Positions 21,567 to 32,902 of a DNA stretch of 64,000 nucleotides are shown here, in pieces. Below the pieces are notes generated by a model. The model saw nothing but the letters and a program-made list of their open reading frames with translations. It made no database searches and was not told the origin of the DNA. Origin of the DNA: Clavaria fumosa (lineage: Eukaryota; Basidiomycota; Agaricomycetes; Agaricales; Clavariaceae); NCBI GenBank assembly GCA_951802425.1, contig OX637801.1, forward strand, positions 2,542,001-2,606,000. The letters are read 5' to 3'. Positions within the stretch are counted from its first letter, which is position 1. Each line of letters starts with the position of its first letter. The translations under genes were made by a program, and so were the position numbers.

Positions 21567-21907
21567 TGTTACAATTCCGCCGCCCCTACCCCTTTCGTAT
21601 GTCACACCCCCTTCTTTTACCCTTCACACTGTGCACACACCCCTCTCCTTTCGCCCATCATGTACCACATGCCTCCCCTCCTTCTATGCTATCACCATGA
21701 GTCATCACGTGCCTCGTTGCTTACATGTGTCGGTTGTCTGTCACCATGACTCTTTATGACTCACACCCGTGTACTATATAAGTAGTTTCTCGAGTAACAC
21801 CTATCCTTAGGTTGTTACTTCCAATCACTCACCTCCTTTGCTCTCATTCGACCAACTCTTACCTGAGTTCCTCGGATAACCGAGAGTCAACGCGATTTTA
21901 GTTGACA
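21567..21907 (+). repeat. Gypsy-1 5' LTR
   Basis: 341 bp. TATATAA at 21775-21781. AGGTTGTTACTT at 21809-21820, about 34 bp downstream, is the predicted transcript start and self-primer. The preceding AGTAACACCT can also form a small hairpin with it. Confidence 0.93.
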
Positions 21908-21918
21908 AGTAACAACCT
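21908..21918 (+). other. Gypsy-1 primer-binding site, complementary to its own LTR
   Basis: AGTAACAACCT directly follows the LTR and is the exact reverse complement of AGGTTGTTACT inside the LTR (21809-21819). No tRNA 3' end is evident. This is the arrangement of self-primed Tf1/sushi elements, where the mRNA 5' end folds back to prime reverse transcription. Confidence 0.75.
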
Positions 21919-21981
21919 CTCCCCCGCCTACCTCCTCACAGACCTAGGCACCCCCACCCTGCCCGGACCGAAGCAAGGTCT

Positions 21982-22563
21982 GTGTATTCCGAGAAGAAAG
22001 AACTGGCGCGCTACTGGACAGCGTTTGAACGACACGAAAGGCGCAGAGCCTTAGTAGGACTTGATGAAGATACAGATTTCGAGCAATTGACACCACCAAG
22101 CACACCACAGAGCAGAACCTACGAGCGGTTCCTGTACCCGAGACACTCCGAAGCCGCACAACTGGCGCCGTGCTACCATTTTGCTACACGACGACTTTGC
22201 ATACCGACAGACCCGAGCACGAACAACCCCATGTCAATCGAGCACCGACCCGAGTGGCGAATATTCCGTACCAGACTGGTAGCCTTGCTCTCTGAAGTAG
22301 CTGCCGAAGAAGCATTTGAACAAGAAACCCTGGATTTCCTAGCAGGAGAAGAACTCCTCTTTGACGACGAAACCGATTACTACAGTGCCTTCGAGGAACT
22401 CGAAGACGACACCCACGCGTCTGTCGCAGTACAGACTGATAATCCACCTGACTGCCGCTCTTCCGAAGCGCAGACCGACCTCACCTTTGGCAGCCTCCAA
22501 GATCGTCTACGAATAAACATCTTCCAGGACCCACCCCAAATTTGGCTCGAAGACCTTGACTGA
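21982..22563 (+). CDS. Gypsy-1 ORF1, uncharacterised accessory protein
   Basis: 193 aa, acidic, ending just before gag. Contains EHRPEWRIFRTRLVALLSEV and a C-terminal QDRLRINIFQDPPQIWLEDL. The same protein is encoded in gypsy-2 (56297-56644 and upstream), so the frame is conserved between copies and is presumably real. I recognise no domain. It could be an N-terminal Gag-like protein or a separate factor. Confidence 0.65.
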   Translation: MYSEKKELARYWTAFERHERRRALVGLDEDTDFEQLTPPSTPQSRTYERFLYPRHSEAAQLAPCYHFATRRLCIPTDPSTNNPMSIEHRPEWRIFRTRLVALLSEVAAEEAFEQETLDFLAGEELLFDDETDYYSAFEELEDDTHASVAVQTDNPPDCRSSEAQTDLTFGSLQDRLRINIFQDPPQIWLEDLD

Positions 22564-22567
22564 ACAG

Positions 22568-23833
22568 ATGGCCGACGCTGCCCCCGCACCAGCCCCTGCT
22601 CCGGCAGCGGCACTGATAACGCTGAACCTGAAGATCGCCCCTTACACAGGGGAGTGAACAGAGTTCCAAACATTCCTTCGCAGTCTCCACCTGGAGTTTA
22701 GGGTGAACACTGCTAGATACCCCACAGACTTCCTCAAGGTGGTTTTTACCTTGAGCAACATGACGGAAGGCTACGCCGCCGAATGGGCAAACCAAGCAGC
22801 CACGGTTTTGCTAGAAGAAGGAGGAGAACAAGTCATCTGGGCGACTTTTGAAGCAAGGATGAGGGAGGCTTTCGCTCCCATTGAGGACCAAGCCTTGGCA
22901 GTCCAGAAGATTAACACCTTCAAGCAAGTGCAGATGGACGCTGCACAGTTTTTCCAGAAATTCGAGATGCTGATGAACCAGGCCAGCTACGATGAAGAAA
23001 CACACTGGAACGTCATCCATGCGCTACTGATGAGGGCCCTGCACCCTAAATTGATGGAAAAGGTGCTCTCTTGCGCCGAACAACCCGCGGATTACCAGGC
23101 CTTTCGGGTGCTGGCAATACGGTTAGACCGCCAACACCAGCTACACACGGCGGTACAAAGAGAAATGCGAGCCCAGATGGCACCTGCCCCGCGCCCTGGC
23201 GGGAACCAACCTGCGCAACGTCTACCTCCTCAGAATCGATTCTGGTGGTCGCCACAGTGGCAACCGCAAGCCGTGCACCCAGGACCGAATCAGTGGGGCA
23301 CACCGCCCACCCAGCAACCCCAGCAAGCGCAATGGCAGTCACGTGCGCCGCAACAACAACAACAACAAGGACCACCGCCTGGACAATGGAACAGGCAAGC
23401 CCCACCTGGAACGAGGCAGGGGACCCCGATGGACACGAGCCGAGGGACTGGTCCCCGTCACCCCCTGATCTGCTACAACTGTGGGCAGGTCGGACACCCT
23501 GCACGGTTGTGCCCAGAGCCACCCCAGCGTCGTGCCATGCCCAGACAACAAGCGAGACTTGGCAATGCATTCGAGATGCACTCGCCCCCGCTTTCCCCAT
23601 ACCCAGTACCCGCCTATCCGTCGTCACACCCAGCCTCTCTCACGTCGTTTAACCCTTCTTATGCCGCCTCTATTGCTACCCAGAACGACTTCGAAGAAAT
23701 GGAAAATACCATCGCGCAGTTGCGGGACCAACTGCACATTCAACAAAGACCCCGGGCACCGACTCCTGGGCCCGAAACCACCGAAGCAACCTCGAATGTT
23801 GGAGAACAGGATTTTCAACAGGGATCCATCTGA
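22568..23833 (+). pseudogene. Gypsy-1 gag with one nonsense codon
   Basis: Starts MADAAPAPAPAPAAAL four bases after the ORF1 stop. An in-frame TGA at 22655-22657 (codon 30) stands where the gypsy-2 copy has Arg (TGKREDF), so the protein is truncated here; the frame is open again from 22658. Capsid-type region FRVNTARYPTDFLKVVF...YAAEWANQAA, a Gln/Pro-rich linker, and a CCHC knuckle (CYNCGQVGHPARLCPEPP) near 23470. The gag stop overlaps the start of the pol frame, suggesting frameshift or reinitiation. Confidence 0.85.
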
Positions 23834-26800
23834 GTGCTAAGACAGGATCCATATATATCGTTCCCGCTCGCCGCCATGTAAAACAACTTGTGAATGACAA
23901 GCCACTGTTCCCATTGTCGAAGGAGGCTGAGAGGGCTAAGCACACCCTCAAGGACCTCACCTCTAAGAAGCTCCCAGGATATAACGATGACGTGAATTGG
24001 GACGCTGACCCCAGGACCACATATGGGAAAGGAGGAGAACGACAACTGGATATGCCAGGGTTTATAACCACACTAGACACCAAGGAGACCCACGATATCA
24101 AGCTACTAGTTGACTCTGGCTGCACGATGTCTGTCATGGACCTAGAATGGGCTGTGGCTAGGAAAATAAACCTTACAAGACTTGAGACCCCTGTGATATT
24201 CAAGAATATCGATGGGACCACGAATATCTCTGGGGCCTTCAAACATTCGGTAGCCCTACGACTTAACATTGGAGGTCACGTCGAAGTGAAACAATTCTTA
24301 TTGGGGCGAGTCACCGGTCACCCGGCAATTCTGGGACACGATTGGCTCCGGTACCACAACCCCAATATCCGATGGTTCGAGAAGTACATCCGCTTCGACA
24401 AATGCAAGAAGAAAGACTGTCACATTGTGAACTACGGCTGTGGCTTTCGAGGCCTACACGACACGACAACCACGCTTGACTGGAAGGCTTTATATCCCCA
24501 GGTGTTTGCTGGAAAGACTGGCCAGAAACTACCCAAATCTCTACTGGGAATCAACTACAAAGTGAAGTTCAAAAATGACCCCGGCTTCCTGCGCTCGAAA
24601 GTCTACCCGCTCACCAACAGAGAAGACGAGGCTTTGAAAGCTTGGCTCAAAGAAAATTTGGAGAACGGCCGACTAGTCTGGGGGGAATCGGACTATGTTA
24701 GTCCGATTTTCTTCAAAGATGAAGGGGACAAGCTGCGACCCATCATCGATTATAAGCGCTTGAACTTGTTTTGCGTCAAGGATATATACCCGCTACCTAG
24801 GATCGACGAGACAGTGGCAAGCCTAAAGAAGGCTAAGGTGTTCACAAGCGTAGACATAGAATGGGGCTACTGGAACGTCGCAATGGCCGAATGGGCACAA
24901 CACCTCGCCACGATAATCACCAAATACGGCACGGTATGGCCCACCGTCATGCAGTTCGGACTAATGAATGCCCCTTCGGTCTTCCAAAGAAGAATGAACT
25001 ACATCTTCCGTACACTGATAGCCACTGGAAAGGTGTTCATATACATCGACGACATTCTTGTAGCAACAGAGACGATCGAGGAACACTGACGCTTACTACA
25101 CGAGGTATTCAGGATATTATAGGAAAACGACCTCTGCGTCCGCAAATCGAAGTGCAGGATAGAACGGTCAGAAGTCACATTCCTGGGACTGCTAATCTCG
25201 GAGGGGAGCATCCGACATTCGCCCAAAAAATGCAAAGGGATAGCCGACTGGCCGGTGCCGAAGAACAAACACGCTCTTCAAAAGGGGATCGGCCTATTAA
25301 ACTACTTTCGAAGATTCATACAGGGATTCGCCACCATTGCCAAACCACTATATGAACTACTAAGCGATAACACACCGTATATCTGGACAGACTGACAAGA
25401 ACGAGCCTGGAGACGCCTAATCGATATACTGCAGAGCGATGTAGTGCTGGCGATCCCACAAGATGTAGGCAAGTGGAAAATGGAAGTAGACATGAGTAAT
25501 TACGCCACCAGAGGAGTACTATCACAGCAACAACCCGACGGCGTCTGGCGACCAGTAGATTTCATTTTGAAAACCTTCTCCCCGGCGGAGATGAACTATG
25601 CAACGTATGACAAGGAGTTTTTAGCAATCATCAGGGGACTAGAAGAGTGGCGCCACTACTTGCTGGGGGCCAAGGATCCTTTTGAGATCCACACTGACCA
25701 TGCAAACCTTCAATATTTCCAAAAAAGTCAAAAACTCAACCCTAGACAAACACGATGGCAGTCAAAGTTACAGTGCTTCAATTTTGAAGTGAAATACAAA
25801 CCAGGAAAAACAAACATGAAAGCGGACGCACTCTCCCGATGGCCAGACCACTGGGAGGGAACAGACAAGTACGAAAAACCCTCAGTACAGGTTTTTCTGG
25901 CCCACCGCCTTGCCACACTCTTGATCCCCAAGCCGACAATTGATCAATTGCTCCTAGAGGCACATGCAAACACTATGCCACCTAAAGCGATACCCTACGA
26001 AAAAGGAACGGATGGACTCTTCCAACACCAAGGAAAGATCTGGGTACCCCAGGACCTAGTACACAAAGTCCTGATGGAACTACACGACTCCCTGCTTGGA
26101 GGACATCCCGGACCCGAAAAAACCTTGGAGAGTGTTACCCGACAATTCACATGGCCAGGGATGAAGGAGGACATAACGGAATATGTGACCGGCTGTGAGA
26201 AATGCCAGAGAACAAAACCTGACCGGACGAAGCGACGCGCGCCCCTGCACCCGCACGTGATACCGCCCTGCCCATGGCACACGATCACTTGGGACCTTAT
26301 TGGGCCATTATCAAAATCTGCTACCCATAATGCCATTCTTGTAATATGCGACAAACTCACGAAGATGACTCTACTGGAAGCCACGGACACAAAACTCACA
26401 GCACTAGGAGCAGCAAAAATACTACGGGACCGAGTGCTTCGCAGTCATGGAGTGCCCTGCAAGGTGATAAGCGACCGAGGATCCCAATTTGTCTCGAACT
26501 TCATGGAGGAGTTCTACAAGATCATCGGGATAAAAGGGAACCCAAGTACGGCCTATCACCCGCAAACTGACGGACAGACGGAGAGAATGAATCAAGAAAT
26601 AGAAATATACCTATGCTCATACGTCGATTTCATGCAAGACGATTGGTCGGATTGGTTACCCACCGCGGAATTCGCCCTAAATAACCGACAACACTCCGCT
26701 ACCAAGTACAGCCCCTTCTTCCTAAACTATGGCTTTCACCCTCGCATGGGAGACATCAGCCTACCCGACGTGCCACACACCCCAGAAGCCTCCGACTTTG

Positions 26801-27366
26801 CTACAAAGCTGCAGAAGGCCAGAGAAAACGCCAAAAAGGCCATGGAAAAAGCTGCACAATACATGAAAACCGCCTACAACAAACATAGAAACAAAAAAAC
26901 ACTAGACTACAAGAAAGGGAACCTGGTCTGGCTGGATGCTACTAACCTGAACACAGAACGACCATCAGAAAAGCTCACGGACAGGAGAGTTGGCCCTTTC
27001 GTGGTAGTAGAGAAAGTGGGACCGGCCGCCTACCAACTCAATCTGCCAGCGACTTGGAAGATCCACCTGGTGTTCAACGAAGTACTGCTTACACCGTATA
27101 AGGAAGGAAAGTTCCCCAATCAGACCCCGGATGAACACCCGCCCCCCGAATTAATTGATGACCACTTACAATATGATGTAGAAGAGGTATTGAAAAGCCG
27201 GAAACACAGACGCAAGCTGCAATACTTGGTGAAATGGGCCGGCTACCCCCATGAAGACAACACGTGGGAACCGAAGGCGAACCTGAAGAAAGCAGCCGAA
27301 GCAATCGCGGACTTCCACCGAAAACACCCTGAGGCAGCACGTTCTCTCACGGTGTCCTTTGCCTGA
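23829..27366 (+). pseudogene. Gypsy-1 pol: protease, RT, RNase H, integrase, chromodomain
   Basis: One frame broken by TGA 25087-25089, TAG 25120-25122 and TGA 25393-25395; the gypsy-2 copy has Arg, Gln and Arg there. Protease: LLVDSGCTMSVMD. RT: FFKDEGDKLRPIIDYKRLN and FIYIDDILVATE. RNase H: YATYDKEFLAIIRGLEEWRH and EIHTDHANLQYF. Integrase: the zinc region GHPGPEKTLES...CEKCQRTKP and the DDE core (VICDKLTKMT, SDRGSQFVSNFMEEF, TAYHPQTDGQTERMN). Chromodomain: KLQYLVKWAGYPHEDNTWEP, expected to target integration to chromatin. This places the element in the chromoviruses. Confidence 0.93.
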
Positions 27367-27469
27367 GCAACTCACACATTCAGGGTTGAGCACTTAAAAA
27401 GAAAAACCCCAAGCGACTTCGCCCACCGAACACCCTCCTCCCCTCTTCTTTCAACCTACACCCTCTGCC

Positions 27470-28231
27470 ATGCCACCCGACCGCACACCCGCAACCCCAC
27501 GCCGTGGGACCCCAGGACCGCCCTATTTCGCCCACTGTGCAGCTGGATGGCCTAACCGCCTACCGCGCCCACCTCCCGCCGAAACCACTCGCCAGCGACC
27601 CGCACTTGACCTACGACCTGGGCCCGGCCCACGGGGCACACCGCCGAGACTCCAAGGCCCGCCGTCATCCCCCGGCACAACCCCCTGTATGCGCCACATC
27701 CTAGACGCAGTGCGAATCCCCCACGCACGCCGAGTACTGGGACTGGACCCCCCGCCGCTCATGACTGACGACCCCCCTACGCGGATACCGCAATTCCGAC
27801 AGAACAGGGAACTTCTGGAGCCTGAAGATGACGTCTGGCTCCGTCGGATGGCTGAGCGGCTTAGTGTAAGCTTCAGCTGCGCGATGTGGACCGAAATGCG
27901 AGGACTGCAATTCGAACAACAACGACGCGTCCTCCGCGCTTCCCCCATCCTCACCGAGATATGGGTCAACTCCCGAAACACAAGACTACGATTTGAGATT
28001 CCCCTACCACCCGAGCCAATCCTACAAGAGGAGTGGGCCATGCACCATAGCCGCACAGGCCCTGCCTGGGTCATACCTGTAACTACTGACATAATGCGCC
28101 CATGGATCGTTCCCGGCGACGCCTACGAGCACCCCCTCGTACCAGACACACGCGACACCAGCGTTGACCCCCCCACCGAACTCGAGCCGCCGACCGAACC
28201 ACACGAACATCAAGGGAGTCCGGAAGCCTAG
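27470..28231 (+). CDS. Gypsy-1 ORF3 between pol and 3' LTR, unknown function
   Basis: 253 aa in sense orientation starting MPPDRTPATPRRGTPG about 100 bp after the pol stop. The N-terminal 80 residues are Pro/Arg-rich; the rest reads as an ordinary globular sequence (DDVWLRRMAERLSVSFSCAM, LTEIWVNSRNTRLRFEIPLP). No membrane segment or signal peptide, so it is not an obvious envelope. No homologue recognised. It is uninterrupted although gag and pol are not. Confidence 0.5.
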   Translation: MPPDRTPATPRRGTPGPPYFAHCAAGWPNRLPRPPPAETTRQRPALDLRPGPGPRGTPPRLQGPPSSPGTTPCMRHILDAVRIPHARRVLGLDPPPLMTDDPPTRIPQFRQNRELLEPEDDVWLRRMAERLSVSFSCAMWTEMRGLQFEQQRRVLRASPILTEIWVNSRNTRLRFEIPLPPEPILQEEWAMHHSRTGPAWVIPVTTDIMRPWIVPGDAYEHPLVPDTRDTSVDPPTELEPPTEPHEHQGSPEA

Positions 28232-28269
28232 CGGGCACGTCGAGACAACGGACCACTGGGAGGGGATAA

Positions 28270-28610
28270 TGTTACAATTCCGCCGCCCCTACCCCTTTCG
28301 TACGTCACACCCCCTTCTTTTACCCTTCACACCGTGCACACACCCCTCTCCTTTCGCCCATCACATACCACATGCCTCCCCTCCTTCTATGCTATCACCA
28401 TGAGTCATCACATGCCTCGTTGCTTACATGTGTCGGTTGTCTGTCACCATGACTCTTTATGACTCACACCTGTGTACTATATAAGTAGTCTCTCGAGTAA
28501 CACCTATCCTTAGGTTGTTACTTCCAATCACTCACCTCCTTTGCTCTCATTCGACTGACTCTTACCTGAGTTCCTCGGATAACCGAGAGTCAACGCGACT
28601 TTAGTTGACA
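28270..28610 (+). repeat. Gypsy-1 3' LTR
   Basis: 341-bp partner of 21567-21907, preceded by GGGAGGGGATAA and followed by the GAATC duplication. Confidence 0.93.
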
Positions 28611-28730
28611 GAATCTTAGTATCTGTGCAACCAGAAGCTCAATTGGGATGTTGAGCTTTTCTAGTAATAATATCCAAGGGGTTCCTACTTCAATATTATT
28701 ATTTACAGGTAGCAAACCTGGTTCCATAAC

Positions 28731-29250
28731 AGTGTCTCAGGTCTTAGGTGTCCCAGGTGTCCCAGGTGTCCCAGGTTGTCAGACTTAGTCTCACAGTTCA
28801 CACAACTTAACGTAAGGTCGATGATGACGATACTAACATAAGGGGAAAAGGGTACAAGTAAGAAAGCAACGTAGTATATATAGCGAGCGGTTCGGGAGTT
28901 GCCGGCGTTCCCACGCTCGGACCCCGTGCGTCATGTGATGCGTCCAGGCCCGGGTCACGTGATTTTCCCATTATGTAAGCCACCACCCGTTCGGGTCACG
29001 TGACTCGTCCGCAAACTTCCCGCAACTCTTTTGCGATCCTTTCTTGGCCTTTCCAACCTGCTTATGTAAGTGATCCTGACACAGGTGTCCCAGGTGTCCC
29101 AGGTGTCCCAGGTGTCCCAGGTGTCCCAGGTGTCCCAGGTGTCCCAGGTGTCCCAGGTGTCCCAGGTGTCCCAGGTGTCCCAGGTGTCCCAGGTGTCCCA
29201 GGTCTCAGGTGTCCCAGGGTCTCAGGTGTCCCAAGTGTCTCAGTTCTCAA
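28731..29250. repeat. CAGGTGTCC minisatellite, split by a solo LTR
   Basis: A 9-bp unit is tandemly repeated about 13 times without error at 29082-29200, then with variants to about 29250. A few units also precede the LTR at 28745-28776. Because 9 is a multiple of 3, all frames stay open across it; those frames are not genes. Confidence 0.93.
28777..29081 (-). repeat. Solo LTR inserted in the minisatellite
   Basis: 305 bp beginning TGTCAG and ending CTGACA, flanked by CAGGT on both sides (28772-28776, 29082-29086), a 5-bp target duplication made of minisatellite units. Orientation is set by a TATATATAC box on the minus strand and by similarity to 20973-21198. No internal coding sequence remains, consistent with LTR-LTR recombination. 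Confidence 0.8.
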
Positions 29251-30233
29251 GTCTTCTAGGTGCAACAGTGCTGAGCACTTCACTTCCAGTCTTCCATGCA
29301 TGCTTGGGACCTGCAAATAGGACTTGGTACACAATGTATTGGATTTGGGTAGTGATCACCATGGGTAACCTGTGGGTTTTGCACAGGTTTTGAGTAAACA
29401 GGATCATAGCCCTTCATTTTTTGATGAAAATAAAAAAAATTGCATTCAAAATGAGAGGCTGGTGGGAAACAGGGGGTGCACTTGGTCCTCCCATGTGAGG
29501 ACATTTTTTGTTTTGTTTTGATTTCCATCTCATTGTCCATGCCTTCTCTTCAAGCGTGAGGACAGTGCCAGGCAAATGCCAGTGAATGTGAATGTGGGGC
29601 CTTTTCAACCCCCACATTTCATCTAGTTCATGCTATTCTGAACTATATCTGCAATATCGTAACTGATCATGTATAGACACTGTTAGGATAATGCATGCCT
29701 GTTGTACCTTACCATATGTAGTGCTGTTCTATGTTTGAAATTATGCTGGTATGCGTCTCATTAGTCTACAGACTTACTGCTCTACTCTATGTGTGCCTTC
29801 TGTACCAATATCCATGAAAACCATTTGTTTTTGGTTTGCTGTCTAAAGTAAAAGTACAGGAAATTTATCCTCAAAAGAAGGTCAGGCTCTAGAGCAAGGA
29901 CCAAGAACCACACAAAGACGCAGTTAATACTGTTGAATTCCCATTCTTTGATAACCCCCAATTCCAAATTTACGAAAGGAAACAACAGTTATTCATTCTT
30001 TAAATTAGATAATACTATTCTAGTTGCCTCTTCTAAGTAAAGGATAAATAGTGACAGGATGGCAAGAAAATGGAGGGATCTGAAGAGACAGAAGTGTAGG
30101 GAGGGTATGTAGGGTCATACCTGTAAATTTACGAGAGGAGCAAAGCATTTGCGAGCTCGCTACAAGGTCACAAACTCACCAGCATGGGCTGGCAGCATGT
30201 AAGGATAATTGAATTTCCTTACATAATTCATAC
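29251..30233. other. AT-rich stretch without recognisable genes
   Basis: No supported coding region, RNA gene or repeat was found. Short open frames on either strand lack any recognisable motif. Confidence 0.4.
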
Positions 30234-31035
30234 TGTGAAGCGCCTGGCATTTAGCGCCCACAACCTAAGCGCTCGCTTTGAGCGCCTACTGGATTAAGCG
30301 CCCGTCTAGCGCGCATCTGCTTAGTAATAGGTCCGCACTAATATGACTCTAAGCGCCCATATTAGTGCCGGTATTACTTAAGCATAATTGGCGCTTAGTA
30401 AAGCAAGGCTCGAGCATCGCTCGCCCACATGGAACATCAAGCCATGTGACTAATGGCTCGCACGGACCATAGAACACCCGTGCACCTATTGGGCTTAACC
30501 TGCCCTTAACCGTGCCGAGGCCTGGCTAGGTATGACACCTAGTCCGAGAAGCCCAAGTGTTAGGCACACCCAAAAAGGCAACTACCATAAGCGCCGGACC
30601 AGCGCTTATGCCTACACGTGACCAGACCGACTTCCATGAAGTCCGGATCACAGGCAGTGACAATAATGAGGGAATTCCCACAGAGAGCTTCTGTGACTGA
30701 TGAAAGACCACACTAGGAAGGCACCCTGGTCTGTGCACGCTGCGGACAGTCAGCAACCACACTTCTTGGGCACATGTTCTCGTGCCTTGTGATATAGAAG
30801 CAGTGTTGTACCGCATGGACCATGATAAGGAGATAAGGCCCATTAGTATAAGTAGTCGGTCGTTCAGTCGTCTTAGTTCCCTCGTCTTCGACCTGGTCTA
30901 TACCTGACCAGCTCCTGTCTGTAGAATAGACTCCTTGTAGTTGCCTATAGATTTCATTACCCCCGACTTCAACTCCGAGCACCTGAGACTGAGTCGCACC
31001 GCAACCCCAGTTGAGCTGGTGGCCGGTCGCTGACA
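30234..31035 (+). repeat. Probable 5' LTR of a third gypsy family (gypsy-X)
   Basis: The right edge is set by GCTGACA at 31029-31035, followed by a self-complementary PBS. TATAAG lies at 30847-30852, and GTCTTCGACCT, the predicted transcript start, at 30884-30894. The left edge (TGTGAAGCGCC) is a guess. The left half is crowded with AGCGCC/AGCGCT words, some able to form hairpins. The 3' partner LTR is not in the window. Confidence 0.55.
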
Positions 31036-31037
31036 AA

Positions 31038-31048
31038 AGGTCGAAGAC
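31038..31048 (+). other. Gypsy-X primer-binding site, complementary to its own LTR
   Basis: AGGTCGAAGAC, two bases after the LTR end, is the exact reverse complement of GTCTTCGACCT at 30884-30894. Same self-priming layout as the other two gypsy families here. Confidence 0.65.
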
Positions 31049-32902
31049 CTCGCTGACACACCGACCGCGATGAAATGGACGGCACTCGGGTTCTAGCTGA
31101 ACGAGAAAGAGAAAGGTAAGTCCTCTAGTCGCAGCCTGAGAAACTGACGACGCGCAGGATAGAGGCAGCATGCGCAGATGCGCCAAAACAGGCAGCGACC
31201 AACATGCAACGGCCTAAGGAATGGCCAGCAGGAAGATCGACGCGTGCTGTACACACCCGGACGACAACCGCCCCCACTCTCGCCCCCGACTAACTTATGA
31301 TTCCGGTTCACCCCAACTGAAGTGCCCACTGACCGCCGGCATGACTCGACTGCCATCGACATTCGACCGACAAAGAATCCGACCAACACAAGGACCTGGC
31401 CTCCCCGGCAGCGGAGGTTTCTAAGCTAAGTGTAGTAGGATTAGGAGGCGCGGACCTGGAAAGACCAGCCACCCTCAAATTTTGTATCGTAACATACAGG
31501 CCAAGAACGGGGCCCTGTAGATAATTAAATTAGTAGAATTAAATTCGTAGACCTCCCCACCTTCTGCCTCCCTTGAGGTGTAAAGAAGGGGAGAAGGGAT
31601 CACTGGCCCCCTTAAGGGGTGGAGTTCCACCTGGACCACCGTTCGGACCCAGGCTATAAAAAGTTTAGTAGTACTATTCAAATAGTTCTTGGATATAAGA
31701 AAAAATCGAATATATTACTATACTACAATAGGAAACTGTGGACTGCGATTCCAGCCCATTGAGTATGTGTGCCCGATGGACACAGGGTCCGGAACGCTCT
31801 TTGCGCCTTAGGCTTTTTTGCCGGGGCCAGGGTTGCAATCCTATAAAACCCAATGCATAGCTCCAGGGTGTTTCACACAGAAATTTGTGGAAGGCCAAGG
31901 GAAATGTCGGAGCTCAGCTCAGCCGGCTTAAACCGCCCGACCGCTTACCTAAGGCAAGGTGGAGCAGCGCCAAGAAAGCTGGGGTGTCTACCTCAGTCCC
32001 TCTTTCCTATCAAGGATAAAGCTTATAGTGGAGCCCCCTGAAAAGGGAGGTCATGGGACTTATCTACCCAACGAAATTCAGGACTTGGGTAAACCGAGAC
32101 GAATCCTGATCAAAGTCCGCTATAAGATTTGAAGTGAAATAGTGACAGCTAGTCGCTAGCTTATCCGTGTAAGTGCAGCAGGTTCGCACCGAAAAGATAA
32201 GGAACTAGTGGTGCTGACGTAGCAGAGGCTTAGTTTCGACTATGCTGATCACTATCCGGATTAGTCTACTCTAGAGTTACCATGAAGTGAGCATAGTCCT
32301 GAGCTAGTGGAACACTGTGCTTGTATTGTGCCCCTAAGACAGGTTTGCAGGCGGGTGAGCACTCCTTAGCTTCACAAGGCCGGGGTCCGGTCCAAAGGGA
32401 AATTTCCACTTAAAATGGTTCAGGGATTAATCCCCCCTATAAAACTCTGGAGAGTAACTGCTCTGTATGTGGAGACAAGCCCCACCGGCTCTCAGGGGTA
32501 ATCTTACCCTGACCCCCGAAAGATAGTCACACCACCACCATACATGGACTAAAAATCACGGGACACATTGGGAGAACCACCTCCCACGGGACGATATCAT
32601 TATCAGTATTTACGCAAGACCAACGCAATAGACGCCAGCAGGACGATACCCAGAGCTGACGTCCACTATGACGTTAAACTGGACGTCCGCAATGACGAGA
32701 AACTAGTGGGGGACCCAGTCCCACGGACTGCTTAACTGCAGCCCGCACCCACACCCACCTCATATGATATACACCAGACAGCTCTACATAACAAATAAAA
32801 CCTGCCCCCCGGCGATCGCGTTGAGCCTTGCTCCGCATCCACTTTTGTAAAGCCGCATTACAAAAGAAATAAAAAACGGAAAACCTCTTTGTCCGACCCT
32901 TT
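31049..32902 (+). other. Long non-coding leader of gypsy-X
   Basis: About 1.85 kb between the PBS and the first plausible ORF, with no supported coding region. It is rich in short complementary words (for example near 31540-31620 and 32140-32240), as if structured. It could be an insertion of another element or a true long leader. Confidence 0.35.

Larger units (their letters stand above)
21567..28610 (+). mobile_element. Ty3/gypsy chromodomain retrotransposon (gypsy-1), full length
   Basis: 7.04 kb with 341-bp LTRs (21567-21907, 28270-28610; TG...CA) and a perfect 5-bp target duplication GAATC (21562-21566, 28611-28615). Order: LTR, self-complementary PBS, ORF1, gag, pol (PR-RT-RH-INT-chromodomain), ORF3, polypurine tract GGGAGGGGATAA, LTR. 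The LTRs differ at 10 sites, all transitions, eight of them interpretable as CG to TG or CA. Pol has three nonsense codons and gag one, so this copy is not autonomous. Confidence 0.95.

Noticed and set aside
28745..29250. CRISPR array
   Set aside because: The 9-bp units are contiguous without spacers and the organism is eukaryotic. The 43-bp arrays likewise lack unique spacers.
29062..29393. Repetitive open frames on both strands around 29.1 kb
   Set aside because: They are translations of the 9-bp minisatellite, which stays open in every frame.
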